A DNA stretch of 64,000 nt, taken from Myxococcus qinghaiensis (lineage in GTDB: Bacteria > Myxococcota > Myxococcia > Myxococcales > Myxococcaceae). The stretch is taken from positions 62,001 to 126,000 of the forward strand of contig NZ_JAKCFA010000004.1 of the NCBI RefSeq assembly GCF_024198215.1, in the 5' to 3' direction. Each line of letters starts with the position of its first letter. Positions within the stretch are counted from its first letter, which is position 1. Below, piece by piece: positions 53,347-64,000 of this stretch. The translations under genes and the position numbers were made by a program. The notes beneath the pieces are model-generated. The model did no database searches, was not told the origin of the DNA, and saw nothing but the letters and a program-made list of their open reading frames with translations.

Positions 53347-54800
53347 GAGCTGCTCACAGGGGACTGACGGGGACGCACGTAGACTCGCACGGGCTCACCA
53401 TACGAAGGGCCGGTGAGGTCGTCAGCGCTGTTGTGACGGATGAGCGGCTGGGTGCCAATCTTGCTCGTGAAGCGGCCCTGCTCATCCATCAGCGCGCCGT
53501 GTGTCACCTCGAGCGGACCCTTGCCCGTCATCGGCTTGCGGCCGTAGATGACCACCTTCTCCAAGCTGGGGTCGTGGCTCAAGTCCAGCGAGTCCATCGG
53601 CTTGTAGCCCTGCTCCGCGTACAGCTTGTCGAAGTCCTCCACGCGCGTGCCCGGCCAGACCCACTCGTCGCGCTTGCCCACCGTCCACGCGATGCAGTTG
53701 TAGCGCTCCGACGAAGGGCCGATGCCCACGAACTTGTCGGCGCTCAGGTTGGGGAAGCTCTTGCTCTTGAGCAGCTCGTTCTTCCAGCCCGGCTCGGCGT
53801 CGTCGCGCGTGACGCCGACGGAGAACTTGAAGTTCTGTCCGTTGGCCGAGTCCCACGTGGTGTTGTCGTCCGCCTTGCCCCGGAACCAGACCTGCATGTC
53901 CGTGGCCTCGAAGGGCACGCGGAACGCCGGCAGGAAGTCGCCGCCCGCGTTGCCGGACTGCCCAGCCTGGAGGTCGAGCGGGAACTCCAGGGGCGGCCCG
54001 CCGTTGAAGGACACGCAGGCGACGACGTCGGAGGGCGTCTTGCCGCCCGCGAGCGCCTTGAGGCGGTCCTGGTCATACGCGAGCTGGACCTTGTCTCCGG
54101 CGCGCAGCGTGCCATCGACCTGCGTCTTGAAGTCCTCGGTGAAGGACACCGTCGCGCCCTCTTTCGAGGCGACCTGTGCGTCGTTGCTCGGGTCCCACTG
54201 GTTGCTGACGCGCCCGTCGGCGCCGGTGGTGCGGAATGAAAGACGCACCAGGCCCGTGGCGTCGGGAGGGAGGGTGAACGTCCCAGGTTGGATGTTCAGC
54301 CGGCCATTCGCGTCGCGGCTGCCGTCGGTGAGGGGAATCGCCGTCTCCGTGCCCCCGGGGACCAGCCGCCACACCAGCTCCACCTTCTCGTACTGCGACG
54401 AGAAGCGCGCCGGGTCCGCCGTCACCGTCAGCGGCTTGCCCGCCTCGGCGTGGAAGGAGGGGCCTCGACCGGGGCCCGTGGGCAGGCTCACCTGTCCCTG
54501 GCCTTCCACGAAGGCGTTGGCCTTGCGGCCGCCCTGCTCGAAGCGGGCCTCGTAGCCGGTGGCCGCGTGGAGCGAGGGCTGGAGGTCGAGCGCCTTCGCG
54601 CTCACGGCCGTCGTCGCGGCGGTTCCTCCCAGCAGCGACGCGCTGACCTGGGGACGCGTGGCGCGGGACTCGAACTGGTCGACCACCGCGCGGGCCTGGG
54701 GCGCCTTCTCACCGGCGGGGCGAGCCGCGCGCTCACGCTCCAGGCCGGACCCGGGCTGCGTGGCGGGAGTGAATGCGGGGCGGCCAATGCGGTTCGACAT
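53343..54800 (-). CDS. Papain-fold (YNCIAW-type, DUF7689-like) protein fused to DUF6209-like domain
   Basis: 485 residues. No signal peptide; residues 1-80 are Pro/Ala/Arg-rich. Residues ~95-230 are Ig-like beta domains; ~240-360 resemble DUF6209 (TVSFTEDFKTQVDGTLRAGD, MQVWFRGKADDNTTWDSANG). Residues ~370-485 match a papain-like domain: Cys in SERYNCIAWTVGKRDEWVWP, His in EVTHGALMDEQGRFTSKIG, and LIRHNSADDLTGPSYGEPV. The order fits a Cys-His hydrolase, a fold common in secreted effectors. ATG at 54800 follows AGGA. The 103-residue gene downstream overlaps it. Probable effector or toxin; target unknown. Confidence 0.78.
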   Translation of the reverse strand: MSNRIGRPAFTPATQPGSGLERERAARPAGEKAPQARAVVDQFESRATRPQVSASLLGGTAATTAVSAKALDLQPSLHAATGYEARFEQGGRKANAFVEGQGQVSLPTGPGRGPSFHAEAGKPLTVTADPARFSSQYEKVELVWRLVPGGTETAIPLTDGSRDANGRLNIQPGTFTLPPDATGLVRLSFRTTGADGRVSNQWDPSNDAQVASKEGATVSFTEDFKTQVDGTLRAGDKVQLAYDQDRLKALAGGKTPSDVVACVSFNGGPPLEFPLDLQAGQSGNAGGDFLPAFRVPFEATDMQVWFRGKADDNTTWDSANGQNFKFSVGVTRDDAEPGWKNELLKSKSFPNLSADKFVGIGPSSERYNCIAWTVGKRDEWVWPGTRVEDFDKLYAEQGYKPMDSLDLSHDPSLEKVVIYGRKPMTGKGPLEVTHGALMDEQGRFTSKIGTQPLIRHNSADDLTGPSYGEPVRVYVRPRQSPVSSS

Positions 54801-54985
54801 GGGGCGGCTCTTCCTGGTGGGGCGACCTGGGGGTGGGTCCGGAGGGATTATCGCACCCGGGGCTTCCCGGGTTTCCTGCCCATTGGGAAACGCGCGGGGA
54901 GTGTGGGTGCGGGTGACGCCGGGGCTCGGCTTCGCTCGGGCTTGTGGCAGGCTGCTTGGCCCTCTTCCAAGCAAGGAGCTTCACC

Positions 54986-55477
54986 GTGATTCGCAGTGTT
55001 CCCACCCGGTTGGCCCTGGTGTGCGCGTTGCTGCTGTCCCAGGCCTGTGCGCACGTCGACCACGCGCGGGACGAGCAGGACATTCGTCAGCTGGTGGACG
55101 TGCAGACCCAGGCCTGGAACCGCCAGGACGCGGTGGTGTGGTCTCAGGACTTCGCGCCGGACGCGGACTTCATCAACATCGTCGGCACGGTGTTCGAAGG
55201 ACAGCCGCAGATTCAGGAGCGCCACGCGGCCATCTTCCAGACCATCTTCAAGGGCAGTCAGGACAAGGTCACCATCCGGCGGGTGAGCTTCCCCGTGCGC
55301 GACGTGGCCGTGGTGGACACGACGCACGAGGTGACCGGGCATTCGGGTCTGCCTCCGGGTGTCCAGAACACGGAGCCGGGCCTGCTGCGGACCCAGATGC
55401 GCTACGTGATGAACCGCGTGAACGGCACGTGGCGCATCGTCGCGGGGCAGAACACCGACGTGAAGCCCCGGCCGTAG
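54986..55477 (+). CDS. SnoaL-like / SgcJ-type lipoprotein
   Basis: 163 residues. GTG at 54986 follows AAGGAG (54973-54978). Lipoprotein signal ends LLLSQAC. Mature domain is an NTF2-like (SnoaL/SgcJ-EcaC) fold: IRQLVDVQTQAWNRQDAVVW, FAPDADFINIVGTVFEGQPQ, and TQMRYVMNRVNGTWRIVAGQ. Such proteins bind small ligands or act as isomerases. No operon partners. Convergent with the sigma-54 regulator. Confidence 0.82.
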   Translation: MIRSVPTRLALVCALLLSQACAHVDHARDEQDIRQLVDVQTQAWNRQDAVVWSQDFAPDADFINIVGTVFEGQPQIQERHAAIFQTIFKGSQDKVTIRRVSFPVRDVAVVDTTHEVTGHSGLPPGVQNTEPGLLRTQMRYVMNRVNGTWRIVAGQNTDVKPRP

Positions 55478-55502
55478 TAACGCGGTGACGGTGTCGATGC
55501 GC

Positions 55503-56851
<1,349 letters not shown>

Positions 56852-56855
<4 letters not shown>

Positions 56856-58063
56856 GTCGTGGACACGGGGAGCGAAGGGGGAAGGAAGGGCAGCTCCACG
56901 CGCGCGAGCGTACCGCCGCCGGGCGCGGGCTCCAGTCGAAGCGTGCCGCCGTGTTCGTGGGTGATTTTCTGGGAGATGGGCAGGCCCAGCCCGCTGCCTT
57001 CGGGCTTGGTGCTGAAGAGCCCGCGCGTGAGGGCCGCGCCTTCGAGGACGGCGGAGACACCGCTGCCGCCATCTGTCACGGTGATGCGCACGGTGTGCTC
57101 CGTCGCGGCCTCCAGGGCGATTCGCACGGGAGGGGCGCCCTCGGTGGAGGCCTCGGCGGCGTTCTTCACGAGGTTGCCGAACAGGCGACGCAGGCCATCC
57201 GGGTCCGCGCGCAGCGAGACGTCCGGACCGGGAAGCAGCTCCACGGGCACGGGCGAGGTCTCCGCGTACAGCGCGCGGATTTCGGAGAGCAGCGGGCGCA
57301 GGGGCACGTCCTGGAAGCGCGGGGCGGGCAGACGCGCGAAGGTGGAGAAGCTCTGGGTCATCCGCATCAGCAGTTCCACTTCCTCCTGGAGCAGGGCCAC
57401 GGACTCGGTGACGCGCGTGGCGTCGGCGGCGGAGCCTGTGTCCGCGCGAGACAGGCGCGCGAGTGAGAGCTTCATCGCGGTGAGGGGATTCTTCAGCTCG
57501 TGGGCGAGCGAGCGGGCCACGTCCTGCCATGCGGCGATCTGCTCGGCGGACTTGAGTCGCTCGCGCTGGGCGACCAGCTCCTGGCCCATGCGGTTGAACT
57601 GTCCCAGGAGGAACTGAAGCTCGTCCCGGGGCGGGTCCGTGGCGGGCAGCCGCACGGAGAGGTCGCCTCGCGCATAGGCCCACATGCCCTCGGTCAGCGT
57701 CGTCACCGGGCGGGTCAGCGCACGGCCGAGCAGCACGGCCGCCACCGCCAGCACGCAGCCCGAGACCAGGACAAGGACGGTGATGAACGCGGGCACGCGC
57801 CGCACCAGGGCCCGCCGTGTCAGCTCCGCCTGGGCCAGATGGAGTCGAGCTTCGTCCAGGGAACCGCGAGGCAGGCCCCGGCGCTCCAGGTCCAGGGACA
57901 CGTCATCCAGCACCGCCTCCACGGGAGCCACGGAGACGGACAGCACCCGCTCCAGCGCGCCTTGGGCCACGATTCCCAGCAGCACCAGGGGGACGAGGCC
58001 CGCCAGCAGCATCACCGCCAGCAGCCGGCGGCGGAAGCGAGGGGGCGGGGGAGTCGAGGACAT
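56852..58063 (-). CDS. NtrY-like sensor histidine kinase, second
   Basis: 403 residues. TM1 (LLAVMLLAGLVPLVLLGIVA), short periplasmic loop (~45 residues), TM2 (FITVLVLVSGCVLAVAAVLL), HAMP (ALTRPVTTLTEGMWAYARGD), HisKA with SLAHELKNPLTAMKLSLARL, HATPase_c with NLVKNAAEAS, DGGSGV and GSGLGLPISQ. ATG at 58063; an upstream GTG at 58084 falls inside the tandem repeat and is less likely. Cognate of the overlapping regulator gene. Confidence 0.9.
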
Positions 58064-58079
58064 GGCGGACGCGGGCGGG

Positions 58080-58430
58080 CTCACGGCGGGAGGGCGACAG
58101 GCGCACTACGCGGGAGGCGCGCCGCGCTTGCCTCTAGGTTGTATCGCCCTAGCGGCCCATCGCCCAATCCGAGCTTGAGTGCGGAGAGCCTCAGGATAGG
58201 GAGGCGACAGGCAAGCTACGAGAGAGGTGTGCCGCGCTTGCCTCGGGCTCTATCGCCCGGCGGGCCTGTCCCTGCGCCCGGCCCTGGCGCTGCTCGCCTC
58301 ACGGCGGGTCGAAGACAGGTGTGCGACGCGAGAGGCGTGCCGCACATTCCTCGGGCGCGATCGCCCGGCGGCCCGTCGCCCAATCCGAGCCTGGATGCCG
58401 GTCGACTTGGGGGCTGATAGCCTCACGGTC
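58080..58430. repeat. Three ~110-bp tandem imperfect repeats plus a partial fourth
   Basis: Copies start at CTCACGG/CTCAGGA at 58080, 58190 and 58298, with a remnant CTCACGG at 58422, giving units of 110, 108 and 124 bp. Each contains GACAGG, a GAGAGGYGTGCCGC-type block, TTGCCTC and GGGC-ATC-GCCC; copies 1 and 3 also share TCGCCCAATCCGAGC. It fills the whole 370-bp gap between the divergent kinase and membrane-protein genes. Confidence 0.8.
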
Positions 58431-58433
58431 CGG

Positions 58434-59582
58434 ATGCCCCGCCTCCTCGCGCCCTCTCAGAGCTGGTTGTTCGGTCCGCGCGTGGACCTCGCCGTCTTCG
58501 CCGGAAGCGCGCTCGTCTCCGTGGCCCTCGTCCTCGCGTCGCCGTGGCTCGGGACGGTGGGGGACACGCCTGTGTGGGCGTGGCTCCTGCTCGTCGTCTG
58601 CGTGGACGTGGCCCACGTCTGGTCCACGCTGTTCCGCACCTACCTGGACCCGGACGAGCTGCGCCGACGCCCCGGCTTGTATATGGCGGCGCCCCTTGTC
58701 GCCTGGGTGGCGGGCGTGCTGGCGCACCAGGTGTCACCGGGCGCGTTCTGGACGCTCTTTGCCTATGTGGCCCTGTTCCACTTCGTCCGTCAGCAGTACG
58801 GCTGGGCGGCGCTGTACACGCGCAAGGCCCGCGCCTCTGACTTCGAGCGTCGCCTGGACGCCGCCGCCGTCTACGCCGCCACCGTGGGCCCCGTCGTGTG
58901 GTGGCATGCGAACCTGCCGCGCGCGTTCTGGTGGTTCGTGGAGGGAGACTTCCTTCCGGGCCTCCCCACGTGGATGGGCACGCTGGCGCTGGCGCTGCAC
59001 GCGGTGGTGCTGGTGGCGTGGCTCGGCTTCCAAGTCCTGCGCGTGGCGCGCGGCGAGGGCCTCCAGGTCGGCAAGGTGCTGCTCATCGGCGCCACGTGGG
59101 TGACGTGGTTCGGCGGCATCGTCCTGGCGCGCGACGACTTCACCTTCACGGTGATGAACGTGGTGCTGCACGGCGTGCCGTACTTCGCGCTGCTGTTCCG
59201 CTACTCGCGCGGACGCGGCGAGGAGGGCCGCTATGGCGCGGCGGGCACCGTGCTCCGCGCGGGGCTCCCCGGCTTCCTCCTGTTCCTCGTCGCGCTGGCG
59301 TTCACCGAGGAACTGTTGTGGGACCGCTTCATCTGGCATGACCGGGCCGGCCTCTTTGGAGGCGCGGGCGTGGAGCTCTCTCCGGACCTGCTGGCGCTGG
59401 TGGTGCCGCTGCTCGCGCTGCCGCAGGCCACGCACTACGTGCTGGATGCGTTCATCTGGAAACCGGGCCGCGAGCCCGCGCTGTTGGCCCGCCTCGGCTG
59501 GGCGCCGCGCGGGGCGCGCGAGGGTCCACCAATCGCCACCTCGCGCGATTCGAAGATGGCCATTCCCGGAGGGAGTGAATAA
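58434..59582 (+). CDS. Multi-pass membrane protein of unknown function
   Basis: 382 residues with about eight hydrophobic helices (LAVFAGSALVSVALVLASPW, AWLLLVVCVDVAHVWSTLF, FWTLFAYVALFHFVRQQYGW, VGKVLLIGATWVTWFGGIVL and others). Charged residues HVWSTLFRTYLDPDEL and HFVRQQYGWAALYTRKARA lie at membrane edges and are the most conserved-looking parts. Start at 58434 lies in the last repeat remnant and has no clear ribosome site. No family name recognised; similar myxobacterial proteins exist as hypotheticals. Confidence 0.7.
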   Translation: MPRLLAPSQSWLFGPRVDLAVFAGSALVSVALVLASPWLGTVGDTPVWAWLLLVVCVDVAHVWSTLFRTYLDPDELRRRPGLYMAAPLVAWVAGVLAHQVSPGAFWTLFAYVALFHFVRQQYGWAALYTRKARASDFERRLDAAAVYAATVGPVVWWHANLPRAFWWFVEGDFLPGLPTWMGTLALALHAVVLVAWLGFQVLRVARGEGLQVGKVLLIGATWVTWFGGIVLARDDFTFTVMNVVLHGVPYFALLFRYSRGRGEEGRYGAAGTVLRAGLPGFLLFLVALAFTEELLWDRFIWHDRAGLFGGAGVELSPDLLALVVPLLALPQATHYVLDAFIWKPGREPALLARLGWAPRGAREGPPIATSRDSKMAIPGGSE

Positions 59583-59595
59583 GGGTCAAGGGCCT

Positions 59596-61764
<2,169 letters not shown>

Positions 61765-61811
61765 GGCCACACCGGAGGGCGACGGCGCGGCGGCGGCCCG
61801 ACGGTTGCGTT

Positions 61812-61857
61812 GACGAGTCGTAGGACATTCCACGAAAGGCCGACGAGTCGGGTGACA
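61812..61857 (+). promoter_or_regulatory. Direct repeat GACGAGTCG-N3-GACA upstream of serine hydrolase
   Basis: GACGAGTCG occurs at 61812-61820 and 61842-61850, exactly 30 bp apart, and each is followed after 3 nt by GACA. It sits 56-100 bp before the serine hydrolase start. Typical spacing for a dimeric regulator binding the same DNA face. Confidence 0.5.
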
Positions 61858-61912
61858 GGCCCCGTCTCCGCTGGTGTTCTGCTTCCGGGCCGATTTTCAC
61901 GGGAGATGGAAC

Positions 61913-63121
61913 ATGGATGTCCCGCGCCGGGGTCTGCGGGTGGGTGCAGCGGTGCTGGTGGTGAGCTTCTCGGGAGCGGGATGTGGCCCGGCTGACGATG
62001 CCGTCACCAATGAAGTGGAGACCAGTGAACAGGGACTGGACTGGGAGCAGTCGCTCCTGGCGCCCCTGGACCGGGATGCGCTGCGCCAGGCCATCTCCGG
62101 CCTGCCGGACACGAAGACAACGGCCGCGCAGGTCCGCATCAATGGCACCGCGGGCCGCTGGCTCGGCGCGTCCGGCGTCGCGGATGTCCACGCGGGCACG
62201 CCCGTGCCCACGGATGCGCGCTTCCGCATCGGCAGCATCACCAAGACATTCACGGCCACCGTGGTGTTGCAGCTCGCCGCGGAGCGCCGCGTGGACCTGG
62301 ACCGGCCGGTGCAGCACTACCTGCCCGGCCTCCTGCCTCCCAACTTCGGCCTCATCACCGTGCGGCAGCTGCTCAACCACACGCACGGCCTGCCCAACGT
62401 GCCGCTGCCGTCGAAGGACCCGGAGTGGTTCTTCGACAACCGGTTCCGCCGCTGGTCGCCCCGGGAGCTCGTCGCGCTGGCGCTGCCCCAGGGGCCCCGC
62501 TTCGCGCCGGGCACCCAGCAGGAGTACGGCAACATCGGCTACCTGGTGGCGGGGCTGCTCATCGAGAAGGTCACCGGTCGGCCCTACAGCCACGCGGTGC
62601 GCGAGCGAATCCTCGGGCCGCTCCAATTGCGCGACACGTCCGTGCCCGGCAATGACCCGACGATTCCCGGGCCCCACGCGCGCGGCTACGAGGCCGTCAC
62701 CGGCCCGGACGGCACGGTGCGCCTGGTGGACATCACCGAGGCGAACCAGTCCATCCCCTGGGCCGCCGGGGAGATGATCTCCACCACGGCCGACCTGGAC
62801 ACGTTCCTCTCCGCGCTCTTCCGGGGTTGGCTGCTGCCGCCCGCGCAGCTGCGGGAGCTGTTCACCGTGCCGGACGTGTCCACGCCGGAGGGCGCTCCCG
62901 CGAGCCACGGCGCGGGCCTGACGCGCTTCGAGGTCAACGGCCTGACGCTGTGGGGAAAGACGGGGGACCGGCACGGCTACAACAACGGCATGGGGGCCAC
63001 GCGAGATTTGCGCCGGCGCCTGGTCTACTCCGTCAACACGCTGCACATGGGGCAGGAGCGGCCCGCCATCGCCGACCGCATCGTCGCCACCACCTTCGCC
63101 GCCCGCGCACCCCACCTCTGA
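61913..63121 (+). CDS. Serine hydrolase lipoprotein (class C beta-lactamase / DD-peptidase fold)
   Basis: 402 residues. GGGAG at 61901-61905 fixes the ATG. Lipoprotein signal ends VVSFSGAGC. S12 family motifs: nucleophile SITK in FRIGSITKTFTATVVLQLAA, YGN in QQEYGNIGYLVAGLL, and the third motif KTG in LTLWGKTGDRHGYNNGMG. It probably acts as a D-alanyl-D-alanine carboxypeptidase or esterase at the envelope rather than as a lactamase. A strong bidirectional hairpin follows. Confidence 0.9.
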   Translation: MDVPRRGLRVGAAVLVVSFSGAGCGPADDAVTNEVETSEQGLDWEQSLLAPLDRDALRQAISGLPDTKTTAAQVRINGTAGRWLGASGVADVHAGTPVPTDARFRIGSITKTFTATVVLQLAAERRVDLDRPVQHYLPGLLPPNFGLITVRQLLNHTHGLPNVPLPSKDPEWFFDNRFRRWSPRELVALALPQGPRFAPGTQQEYGNIGYLVAGLLIEKVTGRPYSHAVRERILGPLQLRDTSVPGNDPTIPGPHARGYEAVTGPDGTVRLVDITEANQSIPWAAGEMISTTADLDTFLSALFRGWLLPPAQLRELFTVPDVSTPEGAPASHGAGLTRFEVNGLTLWGKTGDRHGYNNGMGATRDLRRRLVYSVNTLHMGQERPAIADRIVATTFAARAPHL

Positions 63122-63134
63122 AGCGAGGGGTGCA

Positions 63135-63172
63135 CGGCCTTCCGCCCACGCGTGACGGGGGGCGGAAGGCCG
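63135..63172. terminator. Bidirectional hairpin terminator
   Basis: CGGCCTTCCGCCC and GGGCGGAAGGCCG form a perfect 13-bp stem with a 12-nt loop, in the middle of the 58-bp gap between two convergent genes. Confidence 0.75.
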
Positions 63173-63179
63173 CGGAGCG

Positions 63180-64000
63180 CTACTGCATCAGGGACGCGGT
63201 GCGACCGCCGGGGCCCTGGATGATGACCCGGCGACCGAAGGCGCGGTCCACGCGGCCGAGGAAGTCCCTGAACGCGGGGTACTCGTCCGCCTTCACGCGC
63301 GCGACGGAGAGCTTCACCTCGCCCTCGGCGACGAGCTTGCCCTCCTCCACGCGGTAGGTGAGCTTGAGGCGGCCGAACGCGTTCGTCTCCTCCACCGCCT
63401 GCGGCAGCTCCGTCACGGACCAGCCCGCGGGCAGCGTGTAGCGCAGGTTGAAGTTGTTGACCCACGGGCTCTGCATCACCAGGTCGAACCGGCGCTCCGC
63501 CAGCGGGGCGAAGGCCTGCTGGTAGGTGCGGCCCGTGCCGAAGGGCAGGAAGCGCACGGCGTTGGCCAGCACCTCCGCGTAGCGGGGGATGCTCATGACG
63601 AAGTCCATCGTCACGTCGTCGTCCAGCCGGGTGGTGTCACTCAGCGACACCTCGTTCACCGTCAGGCCGGGGAAGCTCTGCGCCCATGCCCGCTCGAAGG
63701 TGGACTTGCGCGTGGCCTCCGGACGGTAGGCCCGGCGGTACTCCGGCGCGCTCTGGCCGCTCACAGAGCTGACGCCCTTCACCTCCGCGCTGCCGTCCGC
63801 GCGCAGCGTCACGTCCATCTTCAGGCCCGTGGCGTTGTCCTCGGCCTTGGCCTCCGGCGTGGTGAGGAAGGTGCTCTTGCCGTCCGGCTCCACCACCAGC
63901 ACGTTGGCCACGCGGTCCGCGCTGGGCAGCTCCTTCGCCCCGTGGAACTCCGCCGTGCCATCCAGGTACAAGTCGAACTTGGGGACATACGCAATCGCGT
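63180..64000 (-). CDS. DUF3857-type protein, C-terminal part; N-terminus outside the window
   Basis: 273 residues, continuing past position 64000. Order of segments matches the C-terminal part of the large DUF3857 protein at 16445-20224: VTLRADGSAEVKGVSSVSGQ, YRRAYRPEATRKSTFERAW AQSF, LSDTTRLDDDVTMDFVMSIP, and LRYTLPAGWSVTELPQAVEE. The final ~60 residues (EGEVKLSVARVKADEYPAFR) fit DUF3858. Likely a second transglutaminase-like envelope protein; catalytic residues lie outside the visible part. Confidence 0.75.
   Translation of the reverse strand, partial: AIAYVPKFDLYLDGTAEFHGAKELPSADRVANVLVVEPDGKSTFLTTPEAKAEDNATGLKMDVTLRADGSAEVKGVSSVSGQSAPEYRRAYRPEATRKSTFERAWAQSFPGLTVNEVSLSDTTRLDDDVTMDFVMSIPRYAEVLANAVRFLPFGTGRTYQQAFAPLAERRFDLVMQSPWVNNFNLRYTLPAGWSVTELPQAVEETNAFGRLKLTYRVEEGKLVAEGEVKLSVARVKADEYPAFRDFLGRVDRAFGRRVIIQGPGGRTASLMQ

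Noticed and set aside
58080-58430. CRISPR array
   Set aside because: Units of ~110 bp are adjacent and imperfect, with no short exact repeat/unique spacer pattern and no cas genes.

Overview
The window looks like a chromosome segment from a myxobacterium of the Myxococcus/Corallococcus/Pyxidicoccus type. This is inferred from very high GC with almost exclusively G/C third codon positions, many lipoproteins and secreted small proteins, a Ser/Thr kinase, two histidine kinase/sigma-54-activator pairs, many alpha/beta hydrolases, and a trehalose synthase-phosphatase fusion. I see no rRNA, tRNA, CRISPR, phage or insertion sequence. Apart from a 3 x ~110 bp tandem repeat, the gene content looks chromosomal. 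About 53 protein genes are supported; the first and last are cut by the window ends.

Layout. 1-825: end-truncated amino-acid-type ABC binding lipoprotein. 1009-7312: complete SUF iron-sulfur operon (Rrf2 regulator, sufB, C, D, S, U, T), mostly with 4-bp stop/start overlaps, an operator-like palindrome in front and a hairpin terminator behind. 7481-16265: PfpI-like protein, isoaspartyl peptidase/asparaginase lipoprotein, two paralogous secreted Cys-rich proteins with matching promoters that bracket a hydrolase lipoprotein, a DUF2867 protein, a PQQ-type sugar dehydrogenase with an in-frame stop in its signal peptide, and a YXWGXW-repeat protein. 16445-27354: large DUF3857/TPR lipoprotein, Ser/Thr kinase, GAF protein, Ala/Pro/Lys-rich secreted protein, a coiled-coil lipoprotein with a histidine kinase and sigma-54 regulator, and a small conserved protein. 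27678-33050: C39-like peptidase lipoprotein, a divergent SDR/TetR pair sharing a doubled palindromic operator, and an L,D-transpeptidase with a long disordered linker. 33054-37198: cyclophilin-esterase-YjbQ operon, then a hydrophobic Ala-rich protein paired with a trigger-factor-like chaperone that lacks the ribosome-binding domain. 37211-44154: a lipase, then a polyamine-type cluster (SpeH, DUF4178, small membrane protein, DUF350, membrane spermidine-synthase-like protein, FAD protein). 44339-52749: arylsulfatase, acyl-CoA dehydrogenase-like flavoprotein, NADP oxidoreductase, lipoprotein, DUF4390-like protein and an Omp85/BamA-type outer-membrane protein. 53035-54800: a probable effector/immunity-type pair. 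54986-64000: SnoaL-like lipoprotein, second sigma-54 two-component system, tandem repeat, multi-pass membrane protein, OtsA-OtsB fusion, beta-lactamase-fold serine hydrolase, and a second DUF3857-type protein truncated by the window end.

How the genes work together. The clearest functional units are the SUF operon, the polyamine/membrane module (38332-44154), the cargo/chaperone pair (35082-37198), the papain-like effector/immunity pair (53035-54800), and the two sensor/regulator pairs. The best candidates for undescribed biology are the effector/immunity pair, the polyamine module, and the chaperone-less-ribosome-domain pair, whose chaperone start site may be masked by an RNA hairpin.
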